64,000 nucleotides of DNA from an uncultured Pelagibacteraceae bacterium (GTDB taxonomy: Bacteria; Pseudomonadota; Alphaproteobacteria; Pelagibacterales; Pelagibacteraceae): contig CACJNI010000005.1 in the NCBI GenBank assembly GCA_902594705.1, positions 1-64,000 on the forward strand, in the 5' to 3' direction. The stretch's first letter is position 1. The number at the start of each line of letters is the position of its first letter. Of the stretch, positions 49,796 to 60,321 are shown piece after piece. The position numbers and the translations under genes were made by a program. The notes beneath the pieces were generated by a model. That model did no database searches. It was not told where the DNA came from and saw nothing but the letters and a program-made list of their open reading frames with translations.

Positions 49796-50401
49796 TTAGG
49801 GAATCAACCATTTATAATTATTTTTTTCTATATCGAATCTAGCTCTTCGATGACCTTTTGCAGCTAAATATAACCATTCAATAGATTTAATTTTACACTG
49901 TATAACAGTAAAGTTTTTATATCCTTCTTCGCTTTGTTCTTTTGTATAATCAAAATTATCTAATTCAGGTTTTAAGCCAGATGTCGGTATATCCGATTCT
50001 GTACCTGGTCCATTATCTACCAGGTAGCATTTACGACTTATATGTTGAGTTTTTTCCCAAGATTGTTTTGTTATATCATTATTGTGATTAATAATTGCTT
50101 CAACTTTTAATCTAACCTGAATTTTTTCATCTTTATCATAAAATAACATCGATGAATTTGGGTTTTTTTTTAAGATTTTAATTTTATCAGATCTAATATC
50201 GCTGTGGAATTGCACTAAATTATTTTGTTCATCTGATTTTCTAAGTACAACAATTCTACTTTCTATATCATTCTCACTTCCACACGAAAAAACAGGTATT
50301 CTAAAAGGAGATGATCTATTAGTAACTGCATCAGTTAACATTAACCAAATTTTCTTTTTTATTTCGGAAAAATCATCGTAATAGGGAACGGTTGTAGACA
50401 C
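49796..50401 (-). CDS. pyridoxamine 5'-phosphate oxidase-like flavin-binding protein
   Basis: IVVLRKSDEQNNLVQFHSDIRSDKIKILKKNPNSSMLFYDKDEKIQVRLKVEA. Confidence 0.85.
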   Translation of the reverse strand: MSTTVPYYDDFSEIKKKIWLMLTDAVTNRSSPFRIPVFSCGSENDIESRIVVLRKSDEQNNLVQFHSDIRSDKIKILKKNPNSSMLFYDKDEKIQVRLKVEAIINHNNDITKQSWEKTQHISRKCYLVDNGPGTESDIPTSGLKPELDNFDYTKEQSEEGYKNFTVIQCKIKSIEWLYLAAKGHRRARFDIEKNNYKWLIP

Positions 50402-50403
50402 AA

Positions 50404-51279
50404 TTATTTTTTCTTTTTTAATCTAGCTATTAAGCTAGAGCTATCCCAACGGTTTCCACCCATTTTTTGAACTTCTGCATAATAACCATCAACAATTTCG
50501 GTTACTGGCACAGGTGAACCATTTCTTTTTGCTTCTTCAATACAAATTTTTAAATCTTTTCTCATCCAATCTACAGCAAATCCATAATCAAATTTATCAG
50601 CAACCATAGTTTTATATCTATTTTCCATTTGCCATGACTGAGCTGCACCTTTAGAGATAGTTTCCATAACTTTATCCATATCTAAACCTGCATTAATTCC
50701 AAAATTAACTGCTTCAGATAAACCTTGAACTAAACCACCAATACACATTTGATTAACCATCTTAGTTAATTGTCCACTACCAGATGGTCCGATTAAAGTT
50801 ACTTTTTTACTATAACAATCAATTATTGGCTCTGCCTTTTTAAAATCACTATCATCTCCACCAACCATAACAGTTAATATTCCACCTTCAGCACCTGATT
50901 GTCCTCCAGATATAGGAGCATCTAAAAAACCAAATCCTTTATCTTTTGCAGCTTTATAAAGTTCTCTAGAAATTTCAGCAGACACTGTTGAATTATCTAT
51001 ATATACACTTCCTTCTTTAGCACTATGAAATAACCCATTATCACTTAAAGAGACTTGTCTTAAGTCATCATCATTTCCAACACACGTAAAAATAAAATCA
51101 GCATCTTTAGCAGCTTCAGATGGTGTATCAGCCAAATTACCTTTGTATTCACCAATCCATTTTTCTGCTTTTGATTTTGTTCTGTTAAAAACAGTTACAT
51201 TATGTCCTGCTTTTGATATATATCCTGCCATTGGATAACCCATTACACCAAGACCTATGAAAGCAACTTTAGAAGTCAT
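50404..51279 (-). CDS. 3-hydroxyisobutyrate dehydrogenase family NAD(P)-dependent oxidoreductase
   Basis: VAFIGLGVMGYPMAGYISKAGHNVTVFNRT; DAPISGGQSGAEGG. Confidence 0.93.
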   Translation of the reverse strand: MTSKVAFIGLGVMGYPMAGYISKAGHNVTVFNRTKSKAEKWIGEYKGNLADTPSEAAKDADFIFTCVGNDDDLRQVSLSDNGLFHSAKEGSVYIDNSTVSAEISRELYKAAKDKGFGFLDAPISGGQSGAEGGILTVMVGGDDSDFKKAEPIIDCYSKKVTLIGPSGSGQLTKMVNQMCIGGLVQGLSEAVNFGINAGLDMDKVMETISKGAAQSWQMENRYKTMVADKFDYGFAVDWMRKDLKICIEEAKRNGSPVPVTEIVDGYYAEVQKMGGNRWDSSSLIARLKKKK

Positions 51280-51287
51280 ATTTTTTT

Positions 51288-52496
51288 ATGTTTAAAAATT
51301 TAAGTTTAAAAGTAATTGTATTTGGATTTATATTTACATTTTTTTCAAGTTTTGGACAGAGTTTTTTTCTTGGAATATTTAATACGAGTATAAGAGAGAC
51401 ACTATCGATAACTCATGGACAATTTGGCTCAATATATGCATCTGCAACATTGTGCAGTAGTTTACTACTTATATGGGTTGGAAAAAAAATTGATGATATA
51501 AATATTTTTCGCTTTGCAATTTATGTAACATTACTCCTATCGTTTTCTTGTTTTTTCTTTTCAAAAATTTCATCAATAGTTTTTTTATTCATTGCAATTT
51601 TCTTAATGAGGTTTTCAGGACAGGGAATGATGTCTCATACTGCAACAACAACAGTTTCAAGATATTTTACAAAATCACGGGGCAGGGCATTAAGTATTTG
51701 TTGGTTTGGTTTATCTAGTGCTGAATTCATTTTACCTGTTTTAATGGTATTTTTATTGTCATTAACAACTTGGCAAAATATTTGGACAGTAATTGCTTTA
51801 TTGATTTTAATATTTTTACCAATTACATCATTCTTTCTAGTTCGAACTGTTAAACTTGATACGAGAGAAAGCACTGAAGGTGAAGAATTTAAAGAGGAAA
51901 ATATTAAGCAATGGAAAAGAATTGAAGTAATAAAAGATTATAAATTTTATATAGTAAGCATGAACATGCTAGCCATGCCTTGGATTGCAACTGGTGTATT
52001 TGTTTATCAGTCATTTATTACTGAATCAAAAAACTGGGGACCATTTGTAATTGCTCAGTCTTTTATGTCTTATTCAGTATTTTCAGTAATTACTCTTTTA
52101 ATATCTGGTTTTTTAATTGATAAATTCACAAGTCGAAAACTTTTAATTTTTATGAATATTCCTTTATTTCTATCGACTTTTGTAATTATTTATTTTGATG
52201 CACAATTTACTGCATTTATATTTTTAGGTTTAATTGGAATATCAAATGGTTTGGCAAACGTTTTGGGATCTTCTACTTGGGCTGAAGTTTATGGTGTAAA
52301 GCATATTGGATCTATTAAAGCATTGACCACTGCACTTATGGTTTTTTCAACAGCTTTTGGAACAGCTCTTTTTGGAATTTTAATTGATATTGGATTTTCA
52401 ATTGAGAATATTGCTATAATATCTGCACTTTATATACTTATTTCTTTTATCCTTCTTTTTTTAGTTAGAAAAAAATTAAATCCAATTTTAGTATAA
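51288..52496 (+). CDS. MFS transporter
   Basis: 12 hydrophobic segments, MFS arrangement. Confidence 0.85.
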   Translation: MFKNLSLKVIVFGFIFTFFSSFGQSFFLGIFNTSIRETLSITHGQFGSIYASATLCSSLLLIWVGKKIDDINIFRFAIYVTLLLSFSCFFFSKISSIVFLFIAIFLMRFSGQGMMSHTATTTVSRYFTKSRGRALSICWFGLSSAEFILPVLMVFLLSLTTWQNIWTVIALLILIFLPITSFFLVRTVKLDTRESTEGEEFKEENIKQWKRIEVIKDYKFYIVSMNMLAMPWIATGVFVYQSFITESKNWGPFVIAQSFMSYSVFSVITLLISGFLIDKFTSRKLLIFMNIPLFLSTFVIIYFDAQFTAFIFLGLIGISNGLANVLGSSTWAEVYGVKHIGSIKALTTALMVFSTAFGTALFGILIDIGFSIENIAIISALYILISFILLFLVRKKLNPILV

Positions 52497-52538
52497 AAAT
52501 ACTTGATTTTGTTGATCTTGGAGTATATTTAATCGCCC

Positions 52539-53066
52539 ATGGCAAGAGTTACCGTTGAAGACTGCATAGATAAAGTAGATAGTCCTTATGAATTAGTATT
52601 GGTTGCTAAAGAAAGAGCTACTCAACTTAATTCAGGAATTGAACCTACATTAGATAGAGATAACGATAAACACACAGTTATTGCTTTAAGAGAAATAGCT
52701 GAAGAAACAATTAAAGTTCCAGATTTAACCGAAGCTGCAGTTTACAAACTAAGAAAACATGTAGAACAAATTGATGATACTGCAGAAGAAGATGAAGATA
52801 TTGGTGATGATTTTGAGAATTTGTACAAAGGTGAAATTTCAAAAAGTGGTGTACCAATTCTTCCATCTAAAAGAGCTAGGAAAATTCCTGAAAAAATTCA
52901 AGTTTCAAAAGAAGATCTTGCTGAATTATCACCATCAGCTCAACCTGATGTTAATGTAGAAGCTCCAAGTGAGGCTGAAGAAAATGATGATGTTTCACTA
53001 GATCAAGTTTCAGAAGTAGAAGAACAAGTTTCAGATAACGTAAGTGACGAAGAAAATAATTCTTAA
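52539..53066 (+). CDS. rpoZ: DNA-directed RNA polymerase omega subunit with long acidic C-terminal extension
   Basis: [33 protein letters not shown] then Asp/Glu-rich tail to 175 aa. Confidence 0.92.
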   Translation: MARVTVEDCIDKVDSPYELVLVAKERATQLNSGIEPTLDRDNDKHTVIALREIAEETIKVPDLTEAAVYKLRKHVEQIDDTAEEDEDIGDDFENLYKGEISKSGVPILPSKRARKIPEKIQVSKEDLAELSPSAQPDVNVEAPSEAEENDDVSLDQVSEVEEQVSDNVSDEENNS

Positions 53067-54209
53067 TTAAGAAAACTCATTTAATATTTGTTCCCTGTGT
53101 TCATCAAGATCAGGAATGTCACCTCTAGTACTTTTATCTTCGTATGAAGACATTTTTATAGGATTGCCTGCTAATCTAAAATCACCAACTACTTTATGAT
53201 AAGCTTTAACAATCATGTTTCTTGCTTCGACTTGAGGATTTTCTACTGCTTCTTTAATATTAAATATCGGTCCACAAGGTATCTTTAATTTTTCCATTTC
53301 ACTTACCCATTCAGAAGTATTTTTTGAAGAAAGTTTATCTTCAAAAATAGATTTTAGTTCATTCATATTTTCACATCTGAGTGAATTGGTATTAAATCTT
53401 TTATCACTGACCATTTCAGGTATTCCTAATACTTCACAAAGTTTTTCATATAATTTATCGTTACCTGCAGCAATAATTATATAACTATCTTTTGTTTTAA
53501 ATGCCTCAAACGGAGCGATTGAAGGATGTCTAGATCCCATCGGTTTAGGAATTTCATTTTTAGATAAATATCTTGCAATTGCATTTTCTAAAATCGCAAT
53601 CTGGCAGTCTAACATTGAAACATCTATAAACATTCCTTTACCTGTTTTTTGTCTGTCATACAAGGCTGCATTAATTCCGATTGCAGTAAAAAGGCCTGCT
53701 GTAATATCACCAATTGATGTTCCAACTCTTGTTGGTTCACTATTTGGATGACCTGTAACACTCATCAGTCCACCCATTCCCTGAACGACCATGTCATAAG
53801 CCGGTAATTCTTTTAAAGGTCCGGTTTGACCAAAACCAGATGCAGACGCATATATTAATTTTGGATATTTTTTGCTTACATCTTTCCAACCATATCCCCA
53901 TTTTTCTAATGTACCTGGTTTAAAATTTTCTACTAAAATATCTGCTTTTGCTAAAATTTTATCGAAAATTTTTTTATCATCTTCATTTTTTAAATTAAGA
54001 GCAATACTTTCTTTTCCTCTATTCAGTGACATAAAATATGCTGAATAGTCTTTTATAAAAGGTCCAAATTTTCTTGCATCGTCACCTATTTCTGGTGCTT
54101 CTACTTTAATTACACGTGCACCGAGATCAGATAAAATCATTGTACAATATGGACCTACTAAAACCCTAGTAAGATCAACAACTAATAAATTTTTTAAAGG
54201 ACCATCCAT
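53067..54209 (-). CDS. CaiB/BaiF class III CoA-transferase
   Basis: GPLKNLLVVDLTRVLVGPYCTMILSDLGARVIKVEAPEIGDDAR...RGKESIALNLK. Confidence 0.94.
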   Translation of the reverse strand: MDGPLKNLLVVDLTRVLVGPYCTMILSDLGARVIKVEAPEIGDDARKFGPFIKDYSAYFMSLNRGKESIALNLKNEDDKKIFDKILAKADILVENFKPGTLEKWGYGWKDVSKKYPKLIYASASGFGQTGPLKELPAYDMVVQGMGGLMSVTGHPNSEPTRVGTSIGDITAGLFTAIGINAALYDRQKTGKGMFIDVSMLDCQIAILENAIARYLSKNEIPKPMGSRHPSIAPFEAFKTKDSYIIIAAGNDKLYEKLCEVLGIPEMVSDKRFNTNSLRCENMNELKSIFEDKLSSKNTSEWVSEMEKLKIPCGPIFNIKEAVENPQVEARNMIVKAYHKVVGDFRLAGNPIKMSSYEDKSTRGDIPDLDEHREQILNEFS

Positions 54210-54291
54210 AATAAGTACGTCATTTCCTTATATTGACTCTTCTGCTCAAGTTCAATTTAATATCATCATTATAAATAAAAAGGGGAAAACT

Positions 54292-55302
54292 ATGTTAAGA
54301 AAAATAACATTATATTTGTCTTCAATAATTATAGCTTTTTCAATAGTAGGATCTGCATACGCAGTTACATTAAAAGCAAGTCACCAATGGCCAGGTACAC
54401 CGAGAGCTGATGGCTCTTTTGACCCACGTCATGAAATGGTACAAATTATTGCTGATGAAGTAAAAAAAGCAAACGTTGATTTAGAAATTAGAATTTATCC
54501 AGCTAAGTCACTTTATAAGCCAAAAGAACAGTGGAAGCCTATGACTACAGGTCAATTAGATATTTCTGCTTTCCCATTAGCTTATGCATCAAAATTCCAT
54601 CCAGAGTTTGATGCTACATTAATGCCAGGAACTGTAAAAAATCATGAGCATGCATTGAGATTTAATAAAGGTCCAATGATGACTGAGATTAAAAAAATAA
54701 TCAGTGATGCTGGTGTTGTAGTGCTATCTGATGCATGGTTAGGTGGTGGTTTCGCATCAAAAACTAAATGTATCAAAAATCCAAGTGATGCTAAAGGACA
54801 AGTGATGAGAGCTGCAGGAAAAGCTTTCAACCAAATGTTAGAAGCTGCTGGTGCAGGTATTCAAAGTATGCCATCATCTGAAATTTATACTGGATTACAA
54901 ACTGGTGTATTAACAGGTGCAAATACTAGTTCTGGAAGTTTTGTAAGTTACAAAATTTACGAACAAGTAAAATGTGCAACTCCTCCAGGAAAATTTGGTT
55001 TATGGTTTATGTATGAACCAATTTTAATGTCTAAGAAAAGCTACAATGCATTAAATTCAAGCCAACAAGTGGCTTTGATGAAAGCAGGAAAAGTTGCTGA
55101 GAAATATATGACAGCTCAAGTAGAAAACTTAGATAAAAAGTTTGAGGAAGCATACAAAGCTGCAGGTGTTAAATTAGTGTATATGGATGCTAAGGATCAT
55201 GCTGCATGGGTTGATATTGCAATAAAATCTTCTCACAAAGCTTTTGCTGAAAAAGTTCCAGGTGGCGATAAGCTAATGGAAATGGCTTTAGCGGTTAAAT
55301 AA
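54292..55302 (+). CDS. dctP: TRAP transporter substrate-binding protein
   Basis: Signal peptide, LKASHQWPGTPRADGSFDPRHEMVQIIADEVKKA, DctP fold. Confidence 0.92.
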   Translation: MLRKITLYLSSIIIAFSIVGSAYAVTLKASHQWPGTPRADGSFDPRHEMVQIIADEVKKANVDLEIRIYPAKSLYKPKEQWKPMTTGQLDISAFPLAYASKFHPEFDATLMPGTVKNHEHALRFNKGPMMTEIKKIISDAGVVVLSDAWLGGGFASKTKCIKNPSDAKGQVMRAAGKAFNQMLEAAGAGIQSMPSSEIYTGLQTGVLTGANTSSGSFVSYKIYEQVKCATPPGKFGLWFMYEPILMSKKSYNALNSSQQVALMKAGKVAEKYMTAQVENLDKKFEEAYKAAGVKLVYMDAKDHAAWVDIAIKSSHKAFAEKVPGGDKLMEMALAVK

Positions 55303-55316
55303 AATAATATATAAAG

Positions 55317-55352
55317 AACCCCTATTTATTCTCTATAAGTAGGGGTTTTTTT
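55317..55352 (+). terminator. intrinsic-terminator-like hairpin between dctP and dctQ
   Basis: aacccctа-type stem aacccct(a)/taggggtt (55317-55324 / 55340-55347) with run of 7 T ending at the dctQ ATG. Confidence 0.8.
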
Positions 55353-55847
55353 ATGAAAGAAAAATACTTAAAATTCTGTGATTATGTTGCAAGAGCTTGT
55401 GGGGCTTTTGCAGTTCTAGCTTTACTGTTATCAATTCTTGTAATTGTAGAATTAGTTTTTGAAAGATACTTTTTTCAAAGAGCAATAACATGGCAAACTG
55501 AACTAGTTACAATGCTTCTAGTTGCTTCAACATTTATTGGAAGTGCATATGTTTTAAGTGAGAAAGCTCATGTGAGTATGGAGTGGATTTATGATTTCTT
55601 ATCAAAAAAAAATATATTAAGACTTAAAATTTTTACCTCATTAGTCAGTTTATTATTCTTCTTAATTTTATTCTATTTTGGTTTTTTAATGGTTGAGGAA
55701 GCGTTTACTAAAAATTACTCAACAGGAACGGTTTGGGATCCTCCATTGTGGGTTCCATATTCTTCAATGATGATAGGTGCTGCATTAATGATTTTACAAT
55801 ATATAGCAGAAATTATTAAGCTTACAGACGAAAAGGATACTAACTAA
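55353..55847 (+). CDS. dctQ: TRAP transporter small permease
   Basis: Four TM segments, WQTELVTMLLVASTFIGSAYVLSEKAHVSMEW. Confidence 0.92.
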   Translation: MKEKYLKFCDYVARACGAFAVLALLLSILVIVELVFERYFFQRAITWQTELVTMLLVASTFIGSAYVLSEKAHVSMEWIYDFLSKKNILRLKIFTSLVSLLFFLILFYFGFLMVEEAFTKNYSTGTVWDPPLWVPYSSMMIGAALMILQYIAEIIKLTDEKDTN

Positions 55848-57178
55848 TGGATCCATTAATAATTGCAATAATCGTTGCTGTTTTTACTTTGATAGTATTA
55901 TTTTCCGGAATACCAATTGCTTTTGGTTTAAGCTTTGTATCAATAGCTCTTTTAGTTGCTTTCGAAGGTTTCCAAATGCTAGATGTTTTTGCTGAAACTT
56001 TCTATGCGGGATTAAATTCGTTTGTCCTACTTTCAATACCAATGTTTATATTAATGGGGATGGCAGTTGCTAATTCCCCAGCAGGAAAAGATTTATATAC
56101 AGGATTGGACAGATGGTTATGGAGGGTACCTGGAGGTTTGGTTATTTCTAATATAGGAGCTTGCTCAATTTTTGCTGCACTAAGTGGATCAAGTCCTGCA
56201 ACCTGTGCTGCAATTGGCACTATGGGAATTCCTGAAATGAGAAAAAGAGGATACTCAGATCAAATTGCAACAGGAACCATAGCAGCCGGTGGAACTTTAG
56301 GAGTATTAATTCCTCCAAGTATTGTTTTAATTGTTTATGGAATTGCAACTGGAACATCTATTGGAAGATTATTTTTAAGCGGGTTGATACCTGGATTTAT
56401 GCTTGCAGGTATGTTTGCTATCTGGGCACTGATACATAGTTACTTTATAGATAAAGACTCCGCTAAAGCTTTAAAGAATAGAACTCCACCAACCTTTAAA
56501 GAAAAAATTGAAGTTTTACCAAGGATACTTCCTTTCTTAGCAATCATTGCTGGCGTCTTATATGTTTTATATGGTGGTGTTGCTACTCCATCTGAAGCTT
56601 CAGGAGTAGGAGCTTTTTTAGTTTTTGTTTTGATTGCAGTTGTCTACAAAATTTACCAACCAAAAAAAATATGGAATATTATTAAAGTTTCAATGAAAGA
56701 AAGTGTGATGATAATGTTTATCATCGCAGCTTCATATCTTTTTGCATTTACATTATCACAACTTTACGTAACTCAATCATTAGCTCAAAGCATGGTAGAG
56801 ATGAGCTCTAATAAATGGGTAGTATTTATTTTAATAAATATATTTCTGTTGATTGCAGGTTTCTTTTTACCACCAGTTGCAGTAATTGTTATGACTTCAG
56901 CAATATTATTGCCAGTTATAACTCAACTGGGATTTGATCCGTACTGGTTTGCAATTGTATTTACAATTAATATGGAAATTGGTCTTATTACACCGCCCGT
57001 TGGATTAAACCTTTATATAATCAAAGGTATAACACCAGATGTTAGTTTGTCAGAAATTTTAAAGGGATCTATACCATTTATGATAATTATGGCTTTAGCT
57101 ATACTTATTTTATGCATTTTTCCTGAGATTGTAACTTGGCTACCTGACAAAATAATGGGTAAAAGTTTAGGTTTTTAA
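55847..57178 (+). CDS. dctM: TRAP transporter large permease
   Basis: GIPIAFGLSF...LLSIPMFILMGMAVANS...GTLGVLIPPSIVLIVYGIATGTSIGRLFLSGLIPG. Confidence 0.96.
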   Translation: MDPLIIAIIVAVFTLIVLFSGIPIAFGLSFVSIALLVAFEGFQMLDVFAETFYAGLNSFVLLSIPMFILMGMAVANSPAGKDLYTGLDRWLWRVPGGLVISNIGACSIFAALSGSSPATCAAIGTMGIPEMRKRGYSDQIATGTIAAGGTLGVLIPPSIVLIVYGIATGTSIGRLFLSGLIPGFMLAGMFAIWALIHSYFIDKDSAKALKNRTPPTFKEKIEVLPRILPFLAIIAGVLYVLYGGVATPSEASGVGAFLVFVLIAVVYKIYQPKKIWNIIKVSMKESVMIMFIIAASYLFAFTLSQLYVTQSLAQSMVEMSSNKWVVFILINIFLLIAGFFLPPVAVIVMTSAILLPVITQLGFDPYWFAIVFTINMEIGLITPPVGLNLYIIKGITPDVSLSEILKGSIPFMIIMALAILILCIFPEIVTWLPDKIMGKSLGF

Positions 57179-57193
57179 TATATAAAAAACACC

Positions 57194-58501
57194 ATGTTAA
57201 ATATAAAAAGAATATTCGAGACGATTGCTGATGCTGGTCAAAAAATTTTAGAGAAAAAATCATTAAAAAAATTCTCTAAAAAAAGAGATTTAATTGAGCT
57301 ATGTGATGATCTGTTATCATCTAAAGGAGCAGCATTTGGAATCACATTAGCAAGAGATATTCTTTTTAGATATCATAATTTATCCCATGAAGATAAATTG
57401 AAATTCTTACTTCAAGTAAATGAAAAATATAAACCTGATACAGCAAATATTGATAATGCAATTAAAGACTATACCGAAAATAAAAATAGTAGATCAATTT
57501 TAAATTTATCAAGAATTACATCAGGAACTAGAAAAGAATTATTTGTTAGATTAAATATGGCTCCAAATGGAACGGCAGAGATTGTTTCTTTAAGAGAAGA
57601 TCTACAAATGTTTTTAATTAAAAATCCTGAATTAAAAGAATTAGATTATGATTTGATAGATATATTTAAAAATTGGTTCAATCCTGGATTTTTAAAATTA
57701 AGAAAAATAACTTGGGATACAAAAGCCGCAATATTAGAAAAATTATTAAAATATGAAAAAGTTCATTCAATGAAAGATATGAATGAATTGAAAATTAGAT
57801 TAGGAGAAAACAGAAGATTTTTTGCTTATTTTCATCCAGCATTAGAAGATGAACCAATAATTTTTGTTGAGATTGCACTAACGAAAGGTTTAGCAAAATC
57901 TATTCAAGAATTGACAAGACCAAATGATGGAAAAAACGAAAACTATGATACAGCTACATTTTATTCAATTAGCAACTGCCAAGAGGGTCTTTCAAGAGTT
58001 ACGCTTGGTAACTTCTTAATCAAGAGGGTGGTATACGAATTACAAGAAGAGTTACCTGATGTAAAAAATTTTGGAACTTTATCACCGATGCAAGGTTTTG
58101 CAGATTGGGTAAAATCTTCAGAAAATGAGAAAATTAGTGAAATAGTTCAAAAAGATAATTTTGTAAAAGTTGAGTTTTTAAAATCATTAGATCTTAAAAT
58201 TGGAGATAGAAAATTTATCGATAATAAAGATTTACTTACAAAACTTGCTTTAAATTACTTAGCTATACAAAAAAATGATCTAGGTTTTCCCATTAATGAT
58301 GTTTGTAGGTTTCATTTAAAAAATGGAGCTGAAATTGACGATATTGTAGTTAATGCTAACGTTTCTGATGTAGGATTTAAAAGGTCATTTGGAATCATGG
58401 TTAATTACAAATATGAACTTGGGAAAATTGAGCAAAATCATCAAGAGTATGTAAACGAAAAAAAAATTAATATATCAAGCAAACTCAAAAAATATGTCTA
58501 A
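57194..58501 (+). CDS. malonyl-CoA decarboxylase
   Basis: RRFFAYFHPALEDEPIIFVEIALTKGLAKSIQEL...FYSISNCQEGLSRVTLGNFLIKRVV...FGTLSPMQGFADW. Confidence 0.92.
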   Translation: MLNIKRIFETIADAGQKILEKKSLKKFSKKRDLIELCDDLLSSKGAAFGITLARDILFRYHNLSHEDKLKFLLQVNEKYKPDTANIDNAIKDYTENKNSRSILNLSRITSGTRKELFVRLNMAPNGTAEIVSLREDLQMFLIKNPELKELDYDLIDIFKNWFNPGFLKLRKITWDTKAAILEKLLKYEKVHSMKDMNELKIRLGENRRFFAYFHPALEDEPIIFVEIALTKGLAKSIQELTRPNDGKNENYDTATFYSISNCQEGLSRVTLGNFLIKRVVYELQEELPDVKNFGTLSPMQGFADWVKSSENEKISEIVQKDNFVKVEFLKSLDLKIGDRKFIDNKDLLTKLALNYLAIQKNDLGFPINDVCRFHLKNGAEIDDIVVNANVSDVGFKRSFGIMVNYKYELGKIEQNHQEYVNEKKINISSKLKKYV

Positions 58502-59495
58502 ATTAAATAGAACTGTTTCAGTTGCTCCAATGATGGACTGCACAGACAAACATGAAAGATTTTTCTTAAGACTAATTAGTAAAAACGTTCTTCTCTATAC
58601 TGAAATGATTGTCTCAGAAGCTATTGATAGAGGAGATAAAAAGAAACTATTAGAATTTGATATGAGAGAAAAACCTGTTGCTCTGCAACTTGGTGGTTCT
58701 TCCCCAAAATTATTAGGAAATGCAGCATATTTAGGTGAAGAATTTGGTTATGATGAAATAAATTTAAATTTAGGTTGTCCAAGTAAAAAAGTTCAGAAAA
58801 ATAGATTTGGAGCTTGTTTAATTCAAGAACCTAATCTTGTTGCTGATTGTCTAAGTGAAATGATTTCAAAAACAACACTTCCTGTAACAGTTAAAACCAG
58901 AATTGGATATGACAATGTTGATCAATACGAAAATTTATATAATTTTGTGAATATTCTAAAAAAAACAGGTGTTAAAACTTTTATAATCCATGCCAGAAAA
59001 GCAATGTTAGGAAAATTTACACCTAAACAAAATTTAAACATTCCACCTTTGAAATATGAATACGTAAATAGATTAAAAAAAGATTTTAAAGATTTAGAAA
59101 TAATAATTAATGGAGGCATAACGTCTACTGATCAAATCAAAGAACATTTAGATAATTTAGATGGTGTTATGATTGGAAGGTCAATTTATCATTCCCCTTA
59201 CATGTTAGCAGATATTGAAAACCAAATTTTTAATAATAGTGAAGTTTTAACAAGACAAGAAGTTGTTGAGAAGCTAATTGAGTATGTAAAAGAAGAAATT
59301 AAAAAAGGTACAAGATTAAATCAAATCATGAGACATACTCTTGGTTTATTTCATGGACAAACAGGTTCTAGTTTTTGGAAAAGATATTTAAGTGAAAATA
59401 TGTGTGTAAGAGATGCCGATATTAAGAAAATTGATCACATAATGGATAAAGTAAAATTTAATCCACAAAGTATATCGGCAGGTCAAATTGAATAA
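58494..59495 (+). CDS. dusA: tRNA-dihydrouridine synthase A
   Basis: VAPMMDCTDKHERFFLRLISKNVLLYTEMI...NLNLGCPSKKVQKNRFGACL. Confidence 0.95.
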   Translation: MSKLNRTVSVAPMMDCTDKHERFFLRLISKNVLLYTEMIVSEAIDRGDKKKLLEFDMREKPVALQLGGSSPKLLGNAAYLGEEFGYDEINLNLGCPSKKVQKNRFGACLIQEPNLVADCLSEMISKTTLPVTVKTRIGYDNVDQYENLYNFVNILKKTGVKTFIIHARKAMLGKFTPKQNLNIPPLKYEYVNRLKKDFKDLEIIINGGITSTDQIKEHLDNLDGVMIGRSIYHSPYMLADIENQIFNNSEVLTRQEVVEKLIEYVKEEIKKGTRLNQIMRHTLGLFHGQTGSSFWKRYLSENMCVRDADIKKIDHIMDKVKFNPQSISAGQIE

Positions 59496-60321
59496 TACTC
59501 TTTTAGAAATTAATAATATTTATTTTATTTTTTTAATGATGGCAGCCGCTGTTCCGGTTGGTTTTTTTGCAGGTTTTTTTGGTATTGGTGGAGGATTAAT
59601 CTCAGTTCCATTTTTATTTTTTGTATTTGAAGCATTTAACGTGGATAAAGATTATTTGATGCATTTATCTGTAGGGACAGCTTTCTCAATAACAATTTTA
59701 ACTGCTACAGCTTCAGTATTAACTCATAGAAAATACAACGCTGTTGATTTTAATATTATTAAAAATTATGGAACATTTGTAATAATTGGAGTTTTCTCTG
59801 GAACATTGATGGCAGCATTGATGAATACTAAAACATTATTATTCTTTTTTTCTGCAGTTGTTTTCTTTTTTGGAGCTTACTTGTTGTTACAAAGGGAAAA
59901 GAAAAAAAAAATTAAAAAAAAATTTAATATTTTCCCAAGAATAATATTTGGATTTTTGTCAGGATTAATTTCTGCTCCTATGGGTATAACAGGAGCTATG
60001 ATGAATGTTCCTATACTAAGGTACTTTGGTTATCCTATTAACTTAGCAATAGGAAGCTCTGCAGCTATTGGATTTATAATAGCTTTATTTGGATCAATTG
60101 GATTTTTTACATCTGGTTTGATGTTAAAAGCTGATATCCCATTAAGCATAGGGTTTATTAACATACCTGCATTTATAATATTTGTTCCAATAACAACATT
60201 TATGGCAAGGATCGGAGCAAAAACAGTTCAAGATCTAGATAGAGTTAAAACACAGAGATTATTTGGTGTTTTTTTATATGTTATCGGTACTTTATTTCTT
60301 TATAGATTTTTAGTGACTTAG
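59488..60321 (+). CDS. TauE/SafE sulfite exporter family permease
   Basis: FFGIGGGLISVPFLFFVFE...HLSVGTAFSITILTATASVLTHRK. Confidence 0.92.
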   Translation: MNNTLLEINNIYFIFLMMAAAVPVGFFAGFFGIGGGLISVPFLFFVFEAFNVDKDYLMHLSVGTAFSITILTATASVLTHRKYNAVDFNIIKNYGTFVIIGVFSGTLMAALMNTKTLLFFFSAVVFFFGAYLLLQREKKKKIKKKFNIFPRIIFGFLSGLISAPMGITGAMMNVPILRYFGYPINLAIGSSAAIGFIIALFGSIGFFTSGLMLKADIPLSIGFINIPAFIIFVPITTFMARIGAKTVQDLDRVKTQRLFGVFLYVIGTLFLYRFLVT

